NCBI GenBank assembly: GCA_014058105.1
Contig: JACGCM010002300.1
Location: 1,728,487-1,792,486, forward strand
Origin: Kingdonia uniflora
Taxonomy: Eukaryota > Streptophyta > Magnoliopsida > Ranunculales > Circaeasteraceae
Length of the DNA: 64,000 nucleotides
Reading direction: 5' to 3'
The notes under the pieces are model-generated. The model was not told where the DNA came from, did no database searches, and saw nothing but the letters and a program-made list of their open reading frames with translations. Made by a program: the position numbers and the translations under genes. This document shows positions 58,718 to 64,000 of this stretch, in pieces (position 1 is the first letter of the stretch; each line of letters begins with the position of its first letter).

Positions 58718-59472
58718 CTGCACACATTCAAAAAGAGAACTAAATGAAAAAAGAGAGATACTATAACCCTTCCTTTGAAAAATAAGAAGTATAAATAACT
58801 TGGTGCTATTGACGGATAAATCTCATGGTTCAAAATATCACCTAATATCGCTAATATCTCGTGATATATACCAAAAATTCAGGATTAACGATATTATTTA
58901 TCAATCATATATAACACAATGGTACATAAAATCAACGGATAGTAAATAGTGCAAACTGAGGTCAAATAGCATATGGGGTTTCAACCAATTCTATCTTCTC
59001 CAACTTCGATCTCTCTCACGGAACTCCAACTTTGATCCAATGTACCCTCAAACTGAATCCAATCTCCTCTCTTAATCATAAACCTCATATTTACGGTTTC
59101 AAACACAAGGTTTTAAGGTTTTACCTAATGTTGAAGGAGTACATAGCTTTGCCCAAATTGAGAGATTTAGGATTTTAATTAATGTTGAAGCAATACATGA
59201 TTCTGATCTTGGATTAGACTTATGATTTCCAGATCGATTTCTCAAAAGACTTTAGTTTTATTTATTTATTTAAATTCGAAAACTTATTTTCCCTATACTT
59301 GTTGAACTCATCAGAAAATCCAATGTATTTTCCTCCCTCAGTGAACTCTTTAATTCCCTCACAGATTTTACTTCAATATTCAAAAGATTTTTATCTCAAT
59401 TTACATTTGGGTTTTCCAATATGCCGATGTCGTACAAGTACCTAGATCCAAATGAGAAAGGTAGTGTGATAA
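58718..59472. other. Intron or upstream sequence of the nucleotidyltransferase gene
   Basis: No further exon was found. A partial duplication (TTAATGTTGAAG, twice near 59130-59190) is visible. Confidence 0.45.
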
Positions 59473-59672
59473 TGCACTCGTGAAGTACTGACGCTGCTGC
59501 CAACGGCATTCTACGGTTATGATATCGTTTCCAAGACAACAAACAGTACGCAACCAGCTAAAGTATTCATTGAAGCTGGTGAAAAGAGCAAAGCCAAAGC
59601 TACTGAAAAGTATGTAAGATCAACCATGGAACTCATGGCGATTAAGGGGAAGCGGAATCACATCAAGGTGGC
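59473..59672 (+). pseudogene. Unidentified coding fragment cut by the LTR of element D
   Basis: A plus frame with protein-like composition reads REVLTLLPTAFYGYD and then VFIEAGEKSKAKATEKYVRS, running straight into TGTAGGAG, the start of the LTR of D at 59673. I do not recognise the family. It may be an exon or pseudogene interrupted by the insertion of D. It lies on the strand opposite to the nucleotidyltransferase gene. Confidence 0.35.
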
Positions 59673-60215
59673 TGTAGGAGCATGCTCCCGCTACAACGCG
59701 AGCTTACAGGCCGTTATACGACCTCCCCACTAATAGACGAGCACATCTTAGGGGAAGCTCTACTAACGGTCTACTAGCCAAAGCGAAACCATGAGACTCC
59801 AAGGTCGTTTAAGTGATCTCCCCAATATACGAGCACGTCTTAGTGGGAGCTCTCTTAACGACCCATGAGCTACGGTAAGACTAGTTTGTAACGACAAGCA
59901 GTAATAGCCCTCCCCATGTGGAAATGGAATGCCTAAGATCCCGGAGGGGGTAGGTATCTTAGGGGTTATACACGTCACGTGAGCCCGGGCACTTCTAGGT
60001 CAGAGGCTCCCCCTATAAATAGAGGGAGAAGGTGACCTAAGAAGGGACCGATTTTTTCAGAACCTTCTCCTCCATTAGAAGAAACCTTAGTTGTTCAAAA
60101 GGAAGAAAAGAAAGACACCCGGAGAGAGTCGAGTGGTCCCTCCTCCGGTGAGACGTGTCAAGCCCAAAACTACTAATCACTCATTGTCGTCCCTGGGAAG
60201 ATCTCAAAGACTACA
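59673..60215 (+). repeat. 5' LTR of element D
   Basis: 543 bp, TGTAGGAGCATGCTCCCGC to ...GACTACA. TATA box TATAAATAG is at 60014-60022. The primer site that follows (TGGTGTCGTCTGCG) looks like TGGCGCCGTCTGCG with two C-to-T changes. Confidence 0.82.
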
Positions 60216-60305
60216 ATTGGTGTCGTCTGCGTTCACGCGACTAAACTTTTACCAAGCCGCGCGAAGATGGTGGTTTCTACGTGAAACCAAACACAGGAGC
60301 AGGCG

Positions 60306-62505
60306 ATGGCACAGATGCGCGTGGCGCTCCTCCAACTGCAAGAACAAATGCTTACAAAGGAAGACTAAATATGATAGCTCCAAACGGCTAACGACGAGAT
60401 AAGAGACAATCTTGCTAGCATACATACAGTACCAGCCGCCGCCCCGACCGCATCCGAAACCGTGGGAGATTCTACACCCCACGAAGAGGCGCTTGACGGC
60501 CATTACCCTCAATTACCACCGCTGTACGGATCTGTCTACGAGCCCCACAACACCCCGGTTTACAACCCACACCCATTGCCTCGAGGGACAACAATACAAC
60601 CCGTGGTCCATCAACCTCTACCACCACGGGCTCCTGCTCAACACACGTGCGGACCACGACCAACCTAACAACTTAGCCACAATGGCCCACCGCCAACTGG
60701 CAGGTATGCCCCACAGTATCATGGTCTCCCCCCCCCCCCCCCCCCCCCCGCAACGCATCCAAGGGCCTCGTACGATAACTATCACACGAACCCTCTATGA
60801 CATCAACAATACAGTCCTGACAACCCATCCTACCCGCCTGGATACGGCCACAATCAGCACAACAAAGGATAACCCACCTACAACGAGAGGTTTAACGACC
60901 GGTACCAAGGGACACCCCAGTTCGAACAATCATATCATCAATACAAGGACAGCTACTACGACGAATCGTCCATCCGAGGAGGACAAGTTCCACGAAGGGA
61001 CATAGGCAAAAGCGACCACCTACCTCTCACGGCCGCCTCAGTGGAGGCGTTAATCCGGAATATGCAAAATAACAACCCGAGCAAAAGGTTAACGAAGGAG
61101 ACCTTGCGCCGGATACATAGCACCCCATTCACAAAGACTATTATAAATCACGTCCCGGGGCAGAGCTATTCCCGACCAAAGATATACCCCTTCGCGGGGA
61201 GCTAAGACCCAGGCCAACACATCTCGAAGTTCCAATATAGCATTAACCTGCAGCACCAGACCGACGAGCACATATGTCGGTTGTTCCCTTCGACCTTGTC
61301 AGACGGGGCCCTGGCTTGGTTTCAAAACCTCAAACCCAACTCAATATCTACTTTGGAGCAACTCTCTCTGGCGTTCGTAGAGAAGTACTTGCACAACCAG
61401 CAATCCAAAAAGCAACTCGCAGAGCTCTTCTCTCAAGCAGCAGGTCGGAGAAACAATTGATTCCTTCCTGACAAGATTCTAGAACGAGCTCATACTCGTC
61501 GAGAGGGTAGATGCCCCGACTGCCTGCTTAGCTTTCATGGGCGCCTGCCTACTCGATTCAAAACTACGCAAGGCCTTGCATATGAAGCAACCCGAGACGC
61601 TTGAAAGTTTGTATGAAAAAGTCCAAAAATACCAAAACATGAAAACAGACAATCGTGCATCTGCCTCTCAAACGGTCACTCTTCTCAGTATAGCCTCCGC
61701 CCTATTGCCAATAACGTGTCCAGGACCGCCCAAACACCCGAGAGACATGCCGGAGAGTCAGCGCAGGTATGACAAGGGCAGGAATAAAAGGAGCGTAAAC
61801 AAGGACCCTCGTGGTAAGGTGGAACCTCCCCTCCAGGACAGTAAACCAAAGGTCGCGCGCTGGGAACGATACTCACCCAGTGAGCTCACTATTACACAAG
61901 CGGACCTTCTCGTTATTGCTAAGAAAGATCCGGATTACAGAAAACCACACCCGAAGGTCGACCGACCCGGACGCCCATATTGTGCTCACCAAGATATCCA
62001 CGACCATGAGACTGAGACATGTTACGACCTAATCAACATGACTGAAACATGGTTAAGGAAAGGACGTTACACTCAGTACTTAAAACGACCAATCCCAGCA
62101 ACAGATATCCCCCCTTACAGGCTGCTCGCTGAACTAGTAGCCACAGTGCAAGTACAGGGCCATGTGGCAGTCTATGAGATGATCCTAGGAGACATCAACG
62201 AGGCACAATCCCATAAGGCCATATCCAATTCCACGAGACAGTGTTACAGGTTAAGTGAGAGTCAGAGAACCGCTCACGGGGTGACGACAGTGCCGGAGAC
62301 ACATCAAGGACAAGCCATCTACTTCACCAACAACATGGGGTCGGTATCCCATCTACATGACAACGCCCTCGTCATTTGGATTATGATCGGAGGAGTCTTG
62401 GTTAAACGCATGTTGGTCGACTCGACAAGCGGAGCAAACATCCTATACCATGACGCTCTAAAAAATATGAACATGCAAGATTGCATGACACCCTCCAAGA
62501 CTTAA
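60306..62505 (+). pseudogene. Element D gag and protease (broken)
   Basis: A gag start at 60306 (MAQMRVALLQLQEQ) meets a stop at about 60366. A Pro-rich part follows, interrupted by a 22-base C run at 60728-60749. The capsid-type domain is near 61290-61450 (ALAWFQNLKPNSISTLEQ). The open piece 61537-62505 gives the gag end with a C-x2-H...H-x4-C-like region and the protease. Its catalytic motif reads VDSTSGAN where VD(T/S)GSSAN is usual, so D-S/T-G is lost. Confidence 0.8.
60728..60749. repeat. Poly-C tract of 22 bases
   Basis: 22 consecutive C inside the Pro-rich part of gag of element D. A mutable run; its length in the assembly may be inexact. Confidence 0.9.
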
Positions 62506-62850
62506 ATATCAAGCTTCAACGGGTCTACCAAGCGAGCCGTGGGTGAACTTGTGACTCAGGTATAAGTCGGATCAGTCGTTATATCGACAACCTTTGTCAT
62601 CGTCAACAGCCCCTCGGTCCACTACAACAGCATCCTTGAATGAGAATGGATTCATGCAATGAGAGCTGCTCCATCTTCCTACCACCAGGTATTCGTTTCC
62701 CAACAAAATTTGAAACGTACCAAATACGAGGCTGCCAGGTCGCCGCTCGTATTTGTTATACCAACTCCATATAAAACTTGGTCGCTCTCGAGGCTTCAAA
62801 AAAGAAGGGGAAAACTTTACAAATAGGAGCATAGCAGCGAACAGGGTAGG
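62506..62850. other. Element D region between protease and RT
   Basis: Decayed pol sequence. Plus-strand frames still hint at the end of protease (for example YNSILEWEWIHAM-like residues near 62630), with stops. Confidence 0.5.
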
Positions 62851-64000
62851 AGCCCATGGCAGTGGACTCGTCCCCCGTTTCTGCCTACCCAAGCAACATA
62901 CAAATCGATACAAAGCACACATCTGACCAAAAACGATGTAATTATAAGCACGTTAGTAATATAATAGACACGCCTCTGGTAGAGCCAGTCGATAAAACTA
63001 ACCTCGACGGCCCTACGAGAACTACGTTTATTGGCTCACTATTGACATGCAAAGAACGCTCAGACCTGATAGCCCTCTTCCAACGATACAAGGATGTATT
63101 TGCTTGGTTGTTCGACGAAATATCGAGCATCGATCCTGGTATTGCCTGTCACCATCTGCACATTAATACGAAGGCAACCCCCGCTAAACAGAAGCCACGA
63201 CGAACAGCCCCACGGCCCCGAACAAAAAAATAACGAGAGAAATTACTCAAAGCAGGTTTATCAGACCCATAAGTTGTCCCCGATTGGTAGCAAACGTAGT
63301 GGCAGTCCCCAAGAAGAATGATAAAACACGAGTCTGCATCGACTTCACTGACCTCAACAAAAATTGCCGAAGACAGTTTCCTATTCCCCTCATCATAAGG
63401 CTAGTAGACTCCACAGCAACCATGAGCGCATGTCTTTATAGACGGACACTCAAGGTATAACTAAATTCCTCTTGCCGTCGAAGACCAAGAAAGCACTTCC
63501 TTTACCACAGAGCAGAGTATGTATTGATATACCGTGATGCCCTTCGACCTAAAGAACGCAGATTCCACATACCAACAACTAGTCACGACAATATTTGAAG
63601 ATCAGTTGGGTAAAACAATGGAAGTCTACATCGATGACATGCTCGTTAAAAGTAAGCTACAGGACGACCATTTAGCCGACCTTGAGACCGTGTTCACCAA
63701 ACTAAGGAACTACAGAATGAGATTAAACCCCGAGAAGTACAGTTTTGGCGTCTCTTCGGGGAAATTCCTGGGGCACTTGGTCACACAACGAGGGATAGAG
63801 GCCGACCCCGACCAGATCCGAACCCTAACATGTATGTCATCCCCCCGAACACTGAAGCAAGTTCAGACTCTCTTCGGGAAAATTGTTGCACTCAGGCGCT
63901 TCATTTATAAAACCTCATATAAATGCCGACCACTATTTCAATGTATCCGGGAAAACATAAACAAAAGTGCCAGTCTAATGAGGAGTATTAGCATCCGTCC
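62851..64000 (+). pseudogene. Element D reverse transcriptase (broken, runs off window)
   Basis: Pieces in shifting frames give FAWLFDEISSIDPGIACHHL near 63100-63150, AVPKKNDKTRVCIDFTDLN near 63300-63360, and the active-site box YIDD at 63626-63637 within MEVYIDDMLVKS. GKFLGHLVTQRGIEADPDQI and the start of the connection domain follow to the window end. At least four stops or frameshifts. Confidence 0.87.

Larger units (their letters stand above)
59673..64000 (+). mobile_element. Element D: degraded Ty3/gypsy (Tat-like) element, right part outside window
   Basis: LTR 59673-60215, a mutated primer site (ATTGGTGTCGTCTGCG), gag, protease and RT follow in order, running off the right edge. The gag end (YCAHQDIHDHETETCYDL) and the protease lead (ALVIWIMIGGVLVKRMLVDS) have the Tat-type look seen in A and C, although the LTR is unrelated to theirs. 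Every coding part is broken. The second LTR is not in the window. Confidence 0.88.

Overview
The window looks like a repeat-rich, intergenic-to-genic stretch of a flowering-plant (probably eudicot) nuclear chromosome. The evidence is nested Ty3/gypsy elements of the Tat type, non-autonomous LTR elements primed by initiator Met-tRNA, a plant LINE, hAT- and Mutator-type DNA elements, and two split plant genes with GT-AG introns. Nothing looks bacterial, organellar or viral in the usual sense. Most of the 64 kb is transposon, much of it nested and broken by stops and frameshifts.

Layout. 1-5158: reverse-oriented Tat element A, cut by the left window edge and apparently inserted into the left LTR of B. 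5159-8325: B, a non-autonomous relative with no pol, carrying 88-bp, 157-bp and about 51-bp tandem arrays. 8547-16188: E, a non-autonomous LTR element (minus), itself interrupted by F (9871-13059), a deleted gypsy element with a CACAC target duplication. 16415-17347: a probable hAT element. 17586-18407: a solo LTR of the E family with a perfect CTAGT duplication. 18749-20720: a five-exon QWRF-motif gene, the best intact gene here. 22680-23102: an unidentified ORF pair.

23789-38385: C, a 14.6-kb Tat element with both LTRs and a perfect GGTAC duplication. It has degraded gag-pro-RT-RNaseH-archaeal-type RNaseH-integrase on the plus strand, a 146-bp tandem array, and then about 5 kb of genes on the opposite strand. 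The first of these has its own TATA box, a 5'UTR intron and three exons. 40900-50610: a LINE (endonuclease, RT and zf-RVT remnants) split by two related non-autonomous LTR elements, I (with a hAT insertion) and J (with a MULE insertion). 51523-52472: a possible decayed minus-strand gene holding another hAT. 53486-54998: H, a gag-only gypsy remnant. 56051-58717: the 3' six exons of a minus-strand TRF4/PAPD5-like nucleotidyltransferase gene, with a MULE-type element in one intron. 59673-64000: D, another degraded gypsy element running off the right edge.

How it fits together. A, B and C share U5, primer-binding site and gag start, and B and C share 3' tandem repeats, so B could have been mobilised by A/C-type proteins. 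The antisense genes of C are the most unusual content. Target duplications fix most boundaries directly from sequence. Domain names rest on motifs read by eye; no database search was possible.
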